Shown here in pieces: positions 38,901 to 47,296 of a stretch of DNA of 64,000 bases; position 1 is the first letter of the stretch, and every line of letters starts with the position of its first letter. The DNA is from Clostridia bacterium (lineage in GTDB: Bacteria; Bacillota; Clostridia; Acetivibrionales; DSM-2933). A program made the position numbers and the translations under genes. The notes under the pieces were generated by a model. The model was not told where the DNA came from. It searched no databases and saw only the letters and a list, made by a program, of their open reading frames with translations. Location of the stretch: positions 16,813 through 80,812 of the forward strand of contig JAOAEJ010000051.1 in NCBI GenBank assembly GCA_026416815.1. Reading direction: 5' to 3'.

Positions 38901-39269
38901 GTTGCTTTCTCAGACTTACTAAAAAGGATTACACGTAATATAGACTTTGTGGCTCGCTTTGGAGGCGATGAGTTTATTATTATACTGACAGAGGCTGATA
39001 AGTCATGGGCAGGCGACATAGCCTTTAGGATTCAAAATGAACTGTTGAATACAGGGCAATTCCAACAAGATATTGAAGACCTCTTAGGAAAGAGCATTTA
39101 CGTACCTGAAGAATACAAATTAACATGTTCAATTGGTATATCTGAGTGTAATATTGATAAAAATTTTGAAACTGAAGCTTTACTTCTACAGGCGGATAAA
39201 GCATTATATCTTGCAAAGAGGTTAGGCAAAAACCAGTATAAAACTTGGGATGAGGCTGTGTTTGAATAA
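35967..39269 (+). CDS. Diguanylate cyclase with pseudo-STAND, TPR and GAF domains (copy 2)
   Basis: This 1100-residue paralogue has the same length and domain order as copy 1: degenerate STAND NTPase with Walker B-like VVVIEDIQNARESTLELIK, TPR repeats (for example GMGYYYSLIAEFEKAHTYY), GAF-like region, coiled coil and GGDEF. The P-loop position reads VFLNTVDTEGL, again without GKT/S. GGDEF is intact at 999-1003 with I-site RNID before it. I chose the ATG at 35967 behind AAGGGA; a longer frame reaches 35913. The pair clearly arose by tandem duplication but has diverged widely, most in the input regions, suggesting different signals and a shared output. Confidence 0.85.
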   Translation: MSRLFNQDESYQQINSYIIKHLGNLWQDVLSGESKAVFLNTVDTEGLSLYLDRYLNFTGQDTLIFKKCIVAETFTKPLFPFLELIKEYLKDKDKVYIKRFIEEAGVYHFQKTTFEAYFGDECSSRYEELIFSELEYEVRQMMESIIKLYCHLSYTMPLVVVIEDIQNARESTLELIKYSLQSISNSRVLFIYTVDLMHNSKVNKNNSYWDSFVEYLENSNLMISFRGKFSSINANIEKYINNNAIEIKKLIDLSRDCLNFLALKQCKEYITTAYNYYLSNNYYLEEDNYISMLYILGDVHNYLQENDMALIYYNSILNYAQKANDIKETCEAYRKIGFIHVKKGNIETATRFAKQGLKLAIELGDEIQRFKLVFLIFLAGEKSRNISQVEWNETFNEVIDLAKKLGMENTLAYCATNPYGSFNQYSQDNDNLFNVGINISQKYKNIYRLAIAYHHRGMVCGIRRNYTDLFRYYEKSEELKKQLGNQLELAYICNGMGYYYSLIAEFEKAHTYYIKALMYLKTVRNYNEIAMTYYNIALNLFFACKYDLSINYLKKILRLLDVLKADGLSYHSFSGIYSLLGVNCLKVGNYFAAYNCYAKIDVRKLLKYPEDSEEYFFYKLFMALFFKEENRYSNSEKCFKQILLYLQKNSIMKKPVLIRYFYEAGLFYKCKGDFDKSKELFMEGVNLCEKLGNIFYRSIFFSELYGESNIEKVDLTFEESILDFDDIMETARLESSLTQVHKEINDINFINALQNIMGMQSDKKSLIAKVMDLIFFNFLVELIFYFTNVGDKWELTYSNCQTEELDFCLDELLDKLTKNDSEKLVQKVANDPEYKRMEAALNSIIYIPLVSKGQLVGNIICATRKKEVFFTYNDLKTLVIASKLLISGLEKMDREREIIQKNNELNEANRKLIKSATTDALTGLYNRHELIRKLEDEKGRLMRYNSGLYKGFSVLFIDLDNFKYYNDTFGHQVGDLILVAFSDLLKRITRNIDFVARFGGDEFIIILTEADKSWAGDIAFRIQNELLNTGQFQQDIEDLLGKSIYVPEEYKLTCSIGISECNIDKNFETEALLLQADKALYLAKRLGKNQYKTWDEAVFE

Positions 39270-39447
39270 TTAAGATTAATTTAAACGAAGTTATTATTTT
39301 ATGGTCAAAGAAGAAAAAAGTTCATTATAAATGTTATAGGCGAATAAACTTATGATAAGGAGCTAAAATACTCTGGACTTATTGAAAAAGACAATTTATA
39401 CTTAAAAATAATTATATATAATTAGAAAGGTTAAGGAGCTAGGGTTT

Positions 39448-42195
39448 ATGGTAGTATATGATTATTATAAAGAAAAAAATAAAAAGGGGGTTAAAGGCAA
39501 GCTGGTAGCGGTAATAATTTTAACTCTATTTATGCTGGTAGGGGTAATTGCCAGTAATATATATATGGAGGTAATACAGCTTGATGAAATTGGAAAGCTA
39601 TCGAGTATATATTTGACAAATATAAAGTATAAAATAGCTTTTTCAGCGATTAGCTTTATAATTATATTTGCTTTGGTGAGTATAACAACTGCATTTATAA
39701 AAAGAAATATTAAAAAGTATCTAGCAGAAAATAATTTACCAGCCAGAAAACTTCCGAATTTTGCAGTTGCATTTATAATAGCACTTGTAGGAGCTTTTGT
39801 TTCAAAGGACTTTTTCTATCTCAAGGCAATAAATTTTTTGAATTCCGCTAGTTTTGGCACTAGTGATCCTTTATTTGCAAAAGATATCGGATATTACGTG
39901 TTTCAGAGACCTTTTTACATGTCCTTTTATGAATTTGTTTCAGCCTTATGGATGTTTGTAATAATATATACAGCAGCTTATTATCTGGGTGTTTTAGCTT
40001 CTGTATTTAATAATACAATTACACTTCAAGATTTAAAAATTAGAACTGTAGTAAGGCATAATCTTATTAATATTGCAATTTTCTTTTTGATTAAGACCTT
40101 TTCATATAAATTCCAGAAAGAAGGCCTTTTATATGCAAAAGTTGTAGGTGTCAATGGCGCTGGTTATGTGGATGATACTGTATGGCTAAAATACTTTGAG
40201 ATAGTACCGTATCTGTTGATTGCTATTGTTCTTACATCTATTGTATTTATGTGGAAGGGCAGACTCAGGAATGCAGCTTACTCAATTGCCGTTTTCCCTG
40301 CTGTTTGGGTTATTGTAACCATATCGGCGATGCTTGTTCAAGGGTTCGTAGTGAAACCCAATGAACCAATTTATGAAAGCAAGTATTTGAAATATAACAT
40401 CCAAAAAACTCGAGAGGCGTATGATATTGATAAAATACAAAACATTGAGTTTCCTGCGATGCAAAACCTTACTCCTGAAATAATTAACAGGAATCTCGAG
40501 ACAAAAAACAATATACGAATTGTAGATTTTCAAGCTACATTGGATAGCAATATCCAACTTCAAAGTAATACCAACTTTTATAACTTTCACAATGGAGATA
40601 TTATTAATTATAATATAAACGGTAAGGAAATTCCGGTTTTTATCACTGCAAGAGAGATTGATAAGAACAAGCTGCCGGATAAAAGCTATATAAATACCAA
40701 GTTTAAATATACCCACGGGTATGGAGTTGTGATAAACCCAATTAATAAGGTGACATCTGAGGGACAGGTTGATTTTATTTTAAAGGATTTGAAAATGGAT
40801 TCTGTAGATAGGAATCTTAAGGTAAGTGAGCCAAAAATATATTACGGCGAATTGACCAGAGATTATGTTATAGTGAATCCTGCAGATAGCGGCAAGTTAA
40901 AAGAAATCGACTATGATGGAAACACTGAAACTAATTATACCGGTAAGGGCGGTATAAAATTAGGTTTGCTCGACAGGCTTCTGTTTGCTCTAAAGTTTGG
41001 AGATTTAAATATGATTATCTCCAACAATGTTTCGGGAAACTCAAAGATTCTTCTTAATAGAGAAATTTTAAGCAGAGCTCAAAGAGCAGTGCCATTCCTT
41101 ACTGTTGACCCTGATCCTTATATAATCCTAACTGCAGATGGCAGACTAAAGTGGGTTATAGACGCGTATACTACTACAAACTATTATCCTTACTCTCAGG
41201 ATGCAGAGGACTATGGCAACTTCAACTATATAAGGAACTCAGTAAAAATTGTGGTAGACGCTTACGATGGTGAGGTCAAATACTATATTATTGATAATGA
41301 GGACCCCATAATAAAAGTCTACAAGAAGGCATATCCCGAGGCTTTCAGTACAGAACCTATGCCTGCAGATATAGCTGCGCACATGAGATACCCTGAGCTA
41401 TTATTTAAGGTACAGACAGATATGTTGAAACGATACCACGTAGACCCCAACAATGTATCTACATTTTATTCAAAGCATGACTTGTGGGAAATTGCAAGGA
41501 ATCCTCAGCATAATGATAGAAATGGTGAAGCAAATAGTGAAGCAGGCATTTCAAGGGATATTGATCCTTACTATAATATGATAAAGCTGCCTCAAATAGG
41601 TAATAAAGAAGAATTAGTTCTTATGAGGCCTTTTACACCGTCTGGTGGTAAGCACAACATGGTTTCATGGCTTGCAGTAAGAAATTCAAATGAAAACTAC
41701 GGAAAAATGCTATTGTTTACATTCCCTAAAAATACAAATATCCTTGGCCCTTATCAAGTAGAGTCAAATATAAACTCGATAGATAAGGTTTCAAAAGATA
41801 TGACTTTATGGGGCCAGAGCGGTTCACGGGTGTTTAAGGGGAACTTGCTTGTAATACCTATAGAAAACAGCGTATTATATGTTGAGCCAATATATATACA
41901 GTCAGCTGGTCCATCCTCAATTCCGCAGGTAAGGGAAATAGTAGTAGGATATCAGAAAGGCGAGGAATTTAAATACGGTATAGGAACTGATTTGAATAGT
42001 GCATTAAATAATTTGTTTTCAGGAATTAGAAATATCGATACGGCGGAGCCTGAAAGAACTGACCAGCCAGCTACTGATAATAAGGTTACGACCGATAATG
42101 AAAAACTGATAAATGACATTCAGTCTAAGGTAAATCAATTGCAAAAGCAGCTTGATGAGTTAAATAGCATGCTAAATGAGTTTAAAGGTCAATAG
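39448..42195 (+). CDS. UPF0182 family membrane protein
   Basis: The 915-residue protein has about seven membrane spans in the first 310 residues, then a large extracytoplasmic region with conserved patches (FKYTHGYGVVINP, YYGELTRDYVIVN, RYPELLFKVQTDML, RPFTPSGGKHNMVSWL) and a charged coiled-coil tail (residues about 885-915). This is the COG1615/UPF0182 family, found in Actinobacteria and Clostridia, with no assigned biochemical function. AAGGAGC precedes the start. It has its own terminator and stands between the diguanylate cyclases and ylxM. Confidence 0.92.
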   Translation: MVVYDYYKEKNKKGVKGKLVAVIILTLFMLVGVIASNIYMEVIQLDEIGKLSSIYLTNIKYKIAFSAISFIIIFALVSITTAFIKRNIKKYLAENNLPARKLPNFAVAFIIALVGAFVSKDFFYLKAINFLNSASFGTSDPLFAKDIGYYVFQRPFYMSFYEFVSALWMFVIIYTAAYYLGVLASVFNNTITLQDLKIRTVVRHNLINIAIFFLIKTFSYKFQKEGLLYAKVVGVNGAGYVDDTVWLKYFEIVPYLLIAIVLTSIVFMWKGRLRNAAYSIAVFPAVWVIVTISAMLVQGFVVKPNEPIYESKYLKYNIQKTREAYDIDKIQNIEFPAMQNLTPEIINRNLETKNNIRIVDFQATLDSNIQLQSNTNFYNFHNGDIINYNINGKEIPVFITAREIDKNKLPDKSYINTKFKYTHGYGVVINPINKVTSEGQVDFILKDLKMDSVDRNLKVSEPKIYYGELTRDYVIVNPADSGKLKEIDYDGNTETNYTGKGGIKLGLLDRLLFALKFGDLNMIISNNVSGNSKILLNREILSRAQRAVPFLTVDPDPYIILTADGRLKWVIDAYTTTNYYPYSQDAEDYGNFNYIRNSVKIVVDAYDGEVKYYIIDNEDPIIKVYKKAYPEAFSTEPMPADIAAHMRYPELLFKVQTDMLKRYHVDPNNVSTFYSKHDLWEIARNPQHNDRNGEANSEAGISRDIDPYYNMIKLPQIGNKEELVLMRPFTPSGGKHNMVSWLAVRNSNENYGKMLLFTFPKNTNILGPYQVESNINSIDKVSKDMTLWGQSGSRVFKGNLLVIPIENSVLYVEPIYIQSAGPSSIPQVREIVVGYQKGEEFKYGIGTDLNSALNNLFSGIRNIDTAEPERTDQPATDNKVTTDNEKLINDIQSKVNQLQKQLDELNSMLNEFKGQ

Positions 42196-42200
42196 GAATA

Positions 42201-42227
42201 AAAAAACAGGTTTTCCGCCTGTTTTTT
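42201..42227 (+). terminator. Terminator after the UPF0182 gene
   Basis: AAAAAACAGG and CCTGTTTTTT pair perfectly around TTTTCCG, five bases after the stop codon. Confidence 0.93.
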
Positions 42228-42238
42228 TATTTAAAACC

Positions 42239-42267
42239 TTGACAAAGTAAAATTTATAATCTAGAAT
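42239..42267 (+). promoter_or_regulatory. Candidate ylxM-ffh promoter
   Basis: A perfect TTGACA at 42239-42244 is followed after 17 bases by TAGAAT (42262-42267). The -10 lies inside the left arm of the 23-bp palindrome, and transcription would start within that palindrome. Confidence 0.6.
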
Positions 42268-42307
42268 AAGGTGTAAAGTAAAAATACTTTACACCTTATT
42301 CTAGATT
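42258..42307. repeat. Perfect 23-bp inverted repeat in front of ylxM
   Basis: The arm at 42258-42280 (begins AATCTAGAATAAGG, ends TGTAAAGTA) is exactly reversed and complemented at 42285-42307, with only AAAA between. It covers the putative -10 and start region of ylxM and ends 10 bases before the ATG. It has no T-run and follows a separate terminator, so a regulatory site or a stable hairpin at the 5' end of the mRNA is more likely than a terminator. Confidence 0.85.
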
Positions 42308-42317
42308 GGATTACCTT

Positions 42318-42674
42318 ATGGATAAAATATATGAGATAAGTTTGTTATTAGATTTTTATGGGCAGCTTTTAACTGCAAGACAATACGAAATACTTGACTT
42401 GCATTATAATAATGACTATTCCCTCGGTGAGATTGCCGAACAGCTTAATATAAGCAGGCAAGGGGTTTTTGATAATGAGAAGCGAGGGAAAACTATACTA
42501 AATGATTTGGAACAAAAGCTTGGACTTGTAAAAAAGTTTTATGAACAGAAGGAAAAAATGGAAGAAATATTGAATATTATTGCAAGTATTGATATAAATA
42601 ATTTATCGAACGAGAATAAAGAAAAATTCAAAAAGGTCGAGAATGGGATTATTGAAATAATTAATAAGATATAA
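42318..42674 (+). CDS. ylxM: YlxM (UPF0122) putative SRP-associated HTH protein
   Basis: The 118-residue protein matches YlxM: LLLDFYGQLLTARQYEILDLHY, then a sigma-factor-like helix-turn-helix (SLGEIAEQLNISRQGVFDN). In streptococci YlxM binds SRP components; it lies beside ffh almost everywhere. I chose the ATG at 42318, though no good ribosome site precedes it; a TTG at 42306 lies in the palindrome. This weak initiation region together with the palindrome suggests control at the start of the mRNA. ffh follows after 18 bases. Confidence 0.9.
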   Translation: MDKIYEISLLLDFYGQLLTARQYEILDLHYNNDYSLGEIAEQLNISRQGVFDNEKRGKTILNDLEQKLGLVKKFYEQKEKMEEILNIIASIDINNLSNENKEKFKKVENGIIEIINKI

Positions 42675-42692
42675 GCTGGGAGGGATCAGTAT

Positions 42693-44036
42693 ATGTCTTT
42701 GTTTGAAGGATTATCCGGTAAACTACAGGAAACCATTAATAAATTCAAGGGAAAAGGCAGAGTTACCGAAAAAGACGTAAAAGATATGATGCGGGAAATA
42801 AAACTCGCGCTTCTTGAAGCTGATGTAAACTTTAAAGTTGTTAAAGACTTTATAAATAAAGTATCCGAGAGGGCTGTCGGTCAGGATGTTCTGGAAAGCC
42901 TTACACCAGGACAACAAGTCATAAAAATAGTTAACGATGAACTGATAGAACTAATGGGAAGGGTGCAAAGTAAAGTTACATTTTCATCTAAGCCACCCAC
43001 AGTGTTTATGATGGTGGGGTTGCAAGGTTCCGGTAAAACTACTACTTCAGGTAAACTTGCAAGCTTATTAAGAAAACAGGGAAAATCTCCTTTACTCGTT
43101 GCATGTGATATCTATAGACCAGCGGCTATAAAACAGCTGCAAGTAGTTGGGTCACAATTAAACGTGCCTGTATTTTCTATTGGTGATAAAATAAACCCGG
43201 TTGATATAGCAAAGGCAGCAGTAGAGCATGCAAAGTTACAACAGCATGACCTTGTAATCATAGATACAGCTGGTCGACTTCATATAAACGAAGAGTTGAT
43301 GGACGAGCTTGAAAATATTAAAAAGGCTGTAAATCCACACGAAATTTTACTGGTTGTGGACTCGATGACAGGCCAGGATGCTGTAAACGTAGCGGAAAGC
43401 TTTAATAATAAGCTTGGTGTTGATGGAATAGTGCTGACAAAGCTAGATGGTGATACCAGAGGTGGAGCCGCTTTATCTGTAAAAGCTGTTACCGGTAAGC
43501 CTATAAAATTTGCCGGTATGGGTGAAAAACTCAGTGACATCGAACCATTTTTCCCTGATAGAATGGCCTCAAGAATACTGGGAATGGGTGACGTTTTAAG
43601 CCTTATCGAAAAAGCACAGGAAGCATTTGATGAGAAAAAGGCTCTAGAGTTGGAAAAGAAAATGCGTACTCAGCAATTTACCCTCGAGGACTTTTTGGAA
43701 CAAATGCAACAGGTAAAAAAGATGGGCCCGCTGCAACAAGTCTTATCAATGCTACCGGGTATGAACTCAAAAGCCTTGGAAAATGTTGATATTGATGAAA
43801 AGAAAATGCTTCACGTGGAAGCTATTATTAAATCGATGACCAGGCAGGAAAGAAATGATCCTTCAGTTATTAATGGAAGCAGGAGAAAGAGGATAGCTGC
43901 AGGAAGCGGAACAACAATACAAGAAGTTAATAAACTCCTGAAGGACTTTGAAGAAATGAAAAAAATGTTTAAAGCAATGAGTGATATGGGCAAACACAAC
44001 AAAAAAGGTATGGGCAAATTCAGATTACCGTTTTAA
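42693..44036 (+). CDS. ffh: Signal recognition particle protein Ffh
   Basis: The 447-residue SRP54 GTPase binds signal peptides and 4.5S/7S RNA and delivers ribosomes to FtsY. Motifs: N domain, GLQGSGKTTTSGK, DIYRPAAIKQL, DTAGRLHINEE, TKLDGDTRGG, and a methionine-rich M domain (FLEQMQQVKKMGPLQQVLSM, then SGTTIQEVNKLL). It ends with GMGKFRLPF. GGGAGGG precedes the ATG. rpsP follows after 46 bases. Confidence 0.98.
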   Translation: MSLFEGLSGKLQETINKFKGKGRVTEKDVKDMMREIKLALLEADVNFKVVKDFINKVSERAVGQDVLESLTPGQQVIKIVNDELIELMGRVQSKVTFSSKPPTVFMMVGLQGSGKTTTSGKLASLLRKQGKSPLLVACDIYRPAAIKQLQVVGSQLNVPVFSIGDKINPVDIAKAAVEHAKLQQHDLVIIDTAGRLHINEELMDELENIKKAVNPHEILLVVDSMTGQDAVNVAESFNNKLGVDGIVLTKLDGDTRGGAALSVKAVTGKPIKFAGMGEKLSDIEPFFPDRMASRILGMGDVLSLIEKAQEAFDEKKALELEKKMRTQQFTLEDFLEQMQQVKKMGPLQQVLSMLPGMNSKALENVDIDEKKMLHVEAIIKSMTRQERNDPSVINGSRRKRIAAGSGTTIQEVNKLLKDFEEMKKMFKAMSDMGKHNKKGMGKFRLPF

Positions 44037-44082
44037 AAATTAATATAAATGATAGTTATTTTGAGAAGGAGGTGAAAAGTAA

Positions 44083-44328
44083 ATGGCAGTTAAAATTCGT
44101 TTAAAGAGAATGGGAGCAAAAAAGAGCCCTTTTTACAGGGTTGTTGTTGCTGATTCAAGATATCCACGTGATGGAAGGTTTATTGAAGAAATAGGTACTT
44201 ATAATCCTGTTGTTGAACCAGCTAAAGTTGATATCGATAATGAAAAGGCTTTAAAATGGATAAAAAATGGTGCACAACCAACCGATACAGTTAAATCATT
44301 ATTGAAAAAAGTTGGAGTTATGCAGTAA
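44083..44328 (+). CDS. rpsP: 30S ribosomal protein S16
   Basis: The 81-residue protein matches S16 throughout: [40 protein letters not shown], and the C-terminal [12 protein letters not shown]. It stabilises the 5' domain of 16S rRNA. AAGGAGGTGA precedes the ATG. It is in the usual place between ffh and the KH-domain gene. Confidence 0.98.
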   Translation: MAVKIRLKRMGAKKSPFYRVVVADSRYPRDGRFIEEIGTYNPVVEPAKVDIDNEKALKWIKNGAQPTDTVKSLLKKVGVMQ

Positions 44329-44357
44329 TTAAAGCAAAACCCCGGGAGGTATGAATA

Positions 44358-44588
44358 ATGAAAGAACTTCTCGAAACTATTGCCAAGGCGCTTGTAGATT
44401 ACCCCGACGAAGTTTCAATTAATGAAGTAGAAGGAGAAAAGTCCATTATACTTGAGTTGAAGGTTTCAAAGGAAGACATGGGAAAAGTAATCGGTAAGCA
44501 AGGCAGAATAGCAAAAGCAATTAGAACGGTAATAAAAGCTGCAGCAGTTAAGGATAATAGAAGGGTTGTTGTTGAAATCATACAGTAA
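44358..44588 (+). CDS. khpA: KH-domain RNA-binding protein KhpA (YlqC)
   Basis: The 76-residue protein is a single KH domain with the GKQGRIAKAIRTVIK loop (GXXG: GKQG). In Firmicutes KhpA works with KhpB/Jag in RNA binding linked to cell division and envelope growth. CGGGAGG precedes the ATG. A terminator overlaps the stop codon and separates it from rimM. Confidence 0.95.
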   Translation: MKELLETIAKALVDYPDEVSINEVEGEKSIILELKVSKEDMGKVIGKQGRIAKAIRTVIKAAAVKDNRRVVVEIIQ

Positions 44589-44612
44589 AAAGGCGAATTG
44601 TCGCCTTTTTAT
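44587..44612 (+). terminator. Terminator after khpA
   Basis: AAAAAGGCGA and TCGCCTTTTT pair perfectly around an ATTG tetraloop. The stem begins at the stop codon. Confidence 0.9.
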
Positions 44613-44710
44613 TATATGAACATGTTTTTTTGGATAGAATTAATTTATATAAATAGATATTTTCTACGAATTGTGGTAGAAAAAGAAGTTGCTTTAGGTG
44701 GTGCTTGAAA

Positions 44711-45229
44711 ATGCAAGAATATCTTGAAATTGGTAAAATTGTAAACACTCATGGTGTAAAAGGTGAGGTTAAGATTCTTCCCCTTACCGATGATGTTGAA
44801 AGATTCAATAAACTAAAGTGGGTGTTTATAGAAAAAGAAAATAACCTCGAAAAATATAGTATTGAGAATGTCAAGTTCCTTAAGGGATTTGTTCTTATAA
44901 AATTTAAGGAAGTAAGCGACATGAACGCTGCTGAGGCTTTAAAAGGCTTACTCATGAAGGTTGATAGAAGAAATGCAGTAAAATTGCCAAAGGATGCATA
45001 CTTTATCTGTGATCTTATTGATTGCGATGTTTTTGATACAGCTGGTAAAGTACTCGGTAAAATGAAAAGCGTATTAAAAACTGGAAGTAATGATGTTTAT
45101 GTTGTTTCAAATGAAGAAAGTAAGGATATACTTATCCCTGCATTAAAAAGTGTTGTAAAGGAAATTTCCATAGAGGATAGGAAAATAGTAGTTTCACTTC
45201 CGGAAGGACTTGTGGATGATGAGATTTGA
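44711..45229 (+). CDS. rimM: Ribosome maturation factor RimM
   Basis: The 172-residue protein helps assemble the 30S head and binds S19. It has the N-terminal [21 protein letters not shown] in two parts ([14 protein letters not shown] and KILPLTDD) and a PRC-barrel end ([15 protein letters not shown]). I chose the ATG at 44711 behind AGGTGG; a TTG at 44705 is in frame. Its end overlaps the trmD start. Confidence 0.95.
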   Translation: MQEYLEIGKIVNTHGVKGEVKILPLTDDVERFNKLKWVFIEKENNLEKYSIENVKFLKGFVLIKFKEVSDMNAAEALKGLLMKVDRRNAVKLPKDAYFICDLIDCDVFDTAGKVLGKMKSVLKTGSNDVYVVSNEESKDILIPALKSVVKEISIEDRKIVVSLPEGLVDDEI

Positions 45230-45950
45230 TGTACTTACATTATTTCCTGATATTTTCCGGGCAGTAATGAATGAAAGTATAATTGGTAGAGCTCAGGAAA
45301 GTAAAATAATTCAAGTGAATACTATTAACATCCGTGACTTTTCTACAAATAAGCATAGAAAAGTTGATGACTATCCTTACGGCGGCGGTAATGGAATGGT
45401 TATGACTGCACAGCCTATATATGACGCTTATAATTCAATACTAACTGAGGTAGGCAATAAGCCAAGGGTTATATATATGAGTCCTCAAGGGCGGGTACTA
45501 ACCCAGAAAATAGCTGAAGAGCTTAAAAGCTATGAACACTTGGTACTGCTATGTGGGCATTATGAGGGTGTAGATGAGCGCATAATTGAAGAAATTGTAG
45601 ATGAGGAAATATCTATAGGGGATTATGTACTTACAGGTGGGGAGCTTCCGGCGATGGTGCTGATAGATTGCGTAAGCAGGCTTATACCCGGAGTGCTTTC
45701 CAATGAAAATTCATTCACAGAGGAATCTCACTACAGTGGGTTACTTGAATATCCTCAGTATACCAGACCTTATGAATTCAATGACAGAAAAGTACCGGAA
45801 ATATTGATGTCCGGTCACCACGCAAATATAGAAAAGTGGAGAAGGCAGCAGGCATTAAAAAGAACATATTTTAAAAGACCGGATTTGTTTGAAAGATTAA
45901 GCTTAAGCAAGGAAGATAAAAAAAAGCTGCAAGAGATTTTGGAACAGTAA
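45219..45950 (+). CDS. trmD: tRNA (guanine-N1)-methyltransferase
   Basis: The 243-residue SPOUT enzyme methylates G37 of tRNAs, preventing frameshifts. The knotted SAM site shows [20 protein letters not shown] and [11 protein letters not shown], with GGGNGMVM nearer the N-terminus. The start is inside rimM; ATGs at 45216 and 45219 are both possible behind GGAAGG, and 45219 gives the usual [10 protein letters not shown]. The rplS promoter follows. Confidence 0.97.
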   Translation: MRFDVLTLFPDIFRAVMNESIIGRAQESKIIQVNTINIRDFSTNKHRKVDDYPYGGGNGMVMTAQPIYDAYNSILTEVGNKPRVIYMSPQGRVLTQKIAEELKSYEHLVLLCGHYEGVDERIIEEIVDEEISIGDYVLTGGELPAMVLIDCVSRLIPGVLSNENSFTEESHYSGLLEYPQYTRPYEFNDRKVPEILMSGHHANIEKWRRQQALKRTYFKRPDLFERLSLSKEDKKKLQEILEQ

Positions 45951-45990
45951 AAGAGTTTAATATTAGTCAAATAAAAACTTGATTAATATG

Positions 45991-46019
45991 TTTACAATAA
46001 TTATACTGTATGGTATAAT
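45991..46019 (+). promoter_or_regulatory. rplS promoter
   Basis: TTTACA and TATAAT are spaced by 17 bases. The expected start is near 46026, giving a leader of about 75 bases before rplS. Confidence 0.8.
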
Positions 46020-46025
46020 GTTATG

Positions 46026-46099
46026 CGTGTGAATTACGGACGGTCCGCTGTTTGAGAGATATACTTACATGAACGTCTAGGAAGGAAGGAGGAATAACA
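46026..46099 (+). promoter_or_regulatory. Possible L19 autoregulatory leader
   Basis: The leader contains GGACG (within ACGGACGGTCCGC) that can pair with CGTCT about 35 bases later, just before the AAGGAAGGAGG ribosome site. An L19 leader family is known in Bacillus-type Firmicutes at this place. I cannot confirm a covariance match. Confidence 0.45.
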
Positions 46100-46450
46100 A
46101 TGGATTTAATAAAAGCACTTGAGCAGGAACAATTAAGAGCAGATCTTCCAAAATTGGAAATAGGCGATTTTATAAAAGTTCATGCTAAGATCAAAGAAGG
46201 TAACAGAGAAAGACTTCAGGTGTTCGAAGGAACTGTTATAAGCAAAAAAGGTGAAGGTATAAAAGAGACCTTTACTGTTAGAAGAGTTTCTTACGGTGTT
46301 GGAGTAGAAAGAATCTTCCCGGTTAATTCACCAAGAATTGACCATATTGAAGTGGTAAGAAAAGGTAAGGTTAGAAGAGCTAAACTCTACTACTTACGTG
46401 AAAGAGTTGGTAAAGCTGCAAAGGTAAAAGAAAGATTGGTAAGTAAATAA
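46100..46450 (+). CDS. rplS: 50S ribosomal protein L19
   Basis: The 116-residue protein is complete: [19 protein letters not shown] is represented by [17 protein letters not shown], then [17 protein letters not shown] and [20 protein letters not shown] in two overlapping parts. L19 lies at the subunit interface. It has its own promoter after trmD and a strong GGAAGGAGG site, and ends at a terminator before lepB. Confidence 0.98.
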   Translation: MDLIKALEQEQLRADLPKLEIGDFIKVHAKIKEGNRERLQVFEGTVISKKGEGIKETFTVRRVSYGVGVERIFPVNSPRIDHIEVVRKGKVRRAKLYYLRERVGKAAKVKERLVSK

Positions 46451-46461
46451 TGCAGTTACAT

Positions 46462-46486
46462 AAAAGGGACTATATGTCCCTTTTAT
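46462..46486 (+). terminator. rplS terminator
   Basis: AAAAGGGAC and GTCCCTTTT form a perfect 9-bp stem around TATAT. Confidence 0.88.
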
Positions 46487-46572
46487 TATATACCAGTAGC
46501 GTACAATAATTAAGAAAATTATTGGTTCTGTTTATTTTGCCTATGATATTACTTACAAAGAGGTAAATCACT

Positions 46573-47178
46573 ATGGATTTAGAGAATAATTCATCAGATG
46601 TAAAAAAAGGTAAGTTCAAGGTTTTAAGAGAAATCCTTGATTGGGCAGTAACTATAGTAATTGCACTTGTGATTGCAATGCTAATAAAGGCTTTTCTATT
46701 TATTCCCATTGAAGTTAAGATGGTTTCTATGCAAGATACACTTTTTGAAGGGCAGAGGCTCATTGTTTATAAGCTGGGCTATTATTTTTCCCAACCCAAG
46801 AGGGGAGATATAATTATATTTGAGCATCAGCCGGGCAGTTTGAAGGGTCTTTTGAAATACCTGCCGATACCTAACCCACAGGAAGTGGATTATATAAAAA
46901 GAGTTATAGCAGTGCCGGGTGATGAAATTGAAATTAAAGATGGTGCAGTGTATCTGAATGGTAAGAAGTTGGATGAGCCCTATGCTAAAGGGGTGACTTA
47001 TAACTTTAATACAGATAAGCCTATAAAAATTCCTGAGAATAAAATTTTTGTTATGGGTGATAATAGAGAACACAGCAGTGACAGCAGGCAATTTGGTCCA
47101 ATCGACATAGACAAGGTAAGAGGAAAAGCTGTCTTTAGGATTTGGCCCTTACAAGAGTTTGGTGGAATATATAGGTAA
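46573..47178 (+). CDS. lepB: Signal peptidase I
   Basis: The 201-residue enzyme is anchored by one N-terminal span (about residues 22-44) and cuts signal peptides outside the membrane. The catalytic Ser52 is in KMVSMQDTL, where the usual PTL reads DTL, and the general-base Lys is in DYIKRVIAVPGDEIEI. The box FVMGDNREHSSDSRQFG is intact. AGAGG precedes the ATG. Its place between rplS and rbgA is frequent in Clostridia. Confidence 0.95.
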   Translation: MDLENNSSDVKKGKFKVLREILDWAVTIVIALVIAMLIKAFLFIPIEVKMVSMQDTLFEGQRLIVYKLGYYFSQPKRGDIIIFEHQPGSLKGLLKYLPIPNPQEVDYIKRVIAVPGDEIEIKDGAVYLNGKKLDEPYAKGVTYNFNTDKPIKIPENKIFVMGDNREHSSDSRQFGPIDIDKVRGKAVFRIWPLQEFGGIYR

Positions 47179-47230
47179 TGAGTTTTACGGAGAAAATTAG
47201 TGAATTTTAACTTAATATAAAGCAGGAAAG

Positions 47231-47266
47231 CTACCTATCATAAGTATAATTTGTTAGGTAGTTTTC
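47231..47266 (+). terminator. Terminator after lepB
   Basis: CTACCTA and TAGGTAG pair around a 17-base loop and are followed by TTTT. Confidence 0.65.
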
Positions 47267-47296
47267 GTATATGTGCATAATTGGTGTGGAGGAAAA

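Noticed and set aside
42239..42260. TTGACA with the nearer TATAAT at 42255-42260 as the ylxM promoter
   Set aside because: The spacer would be only 10 bases; TAGAAT at 17 bases is the better partner.
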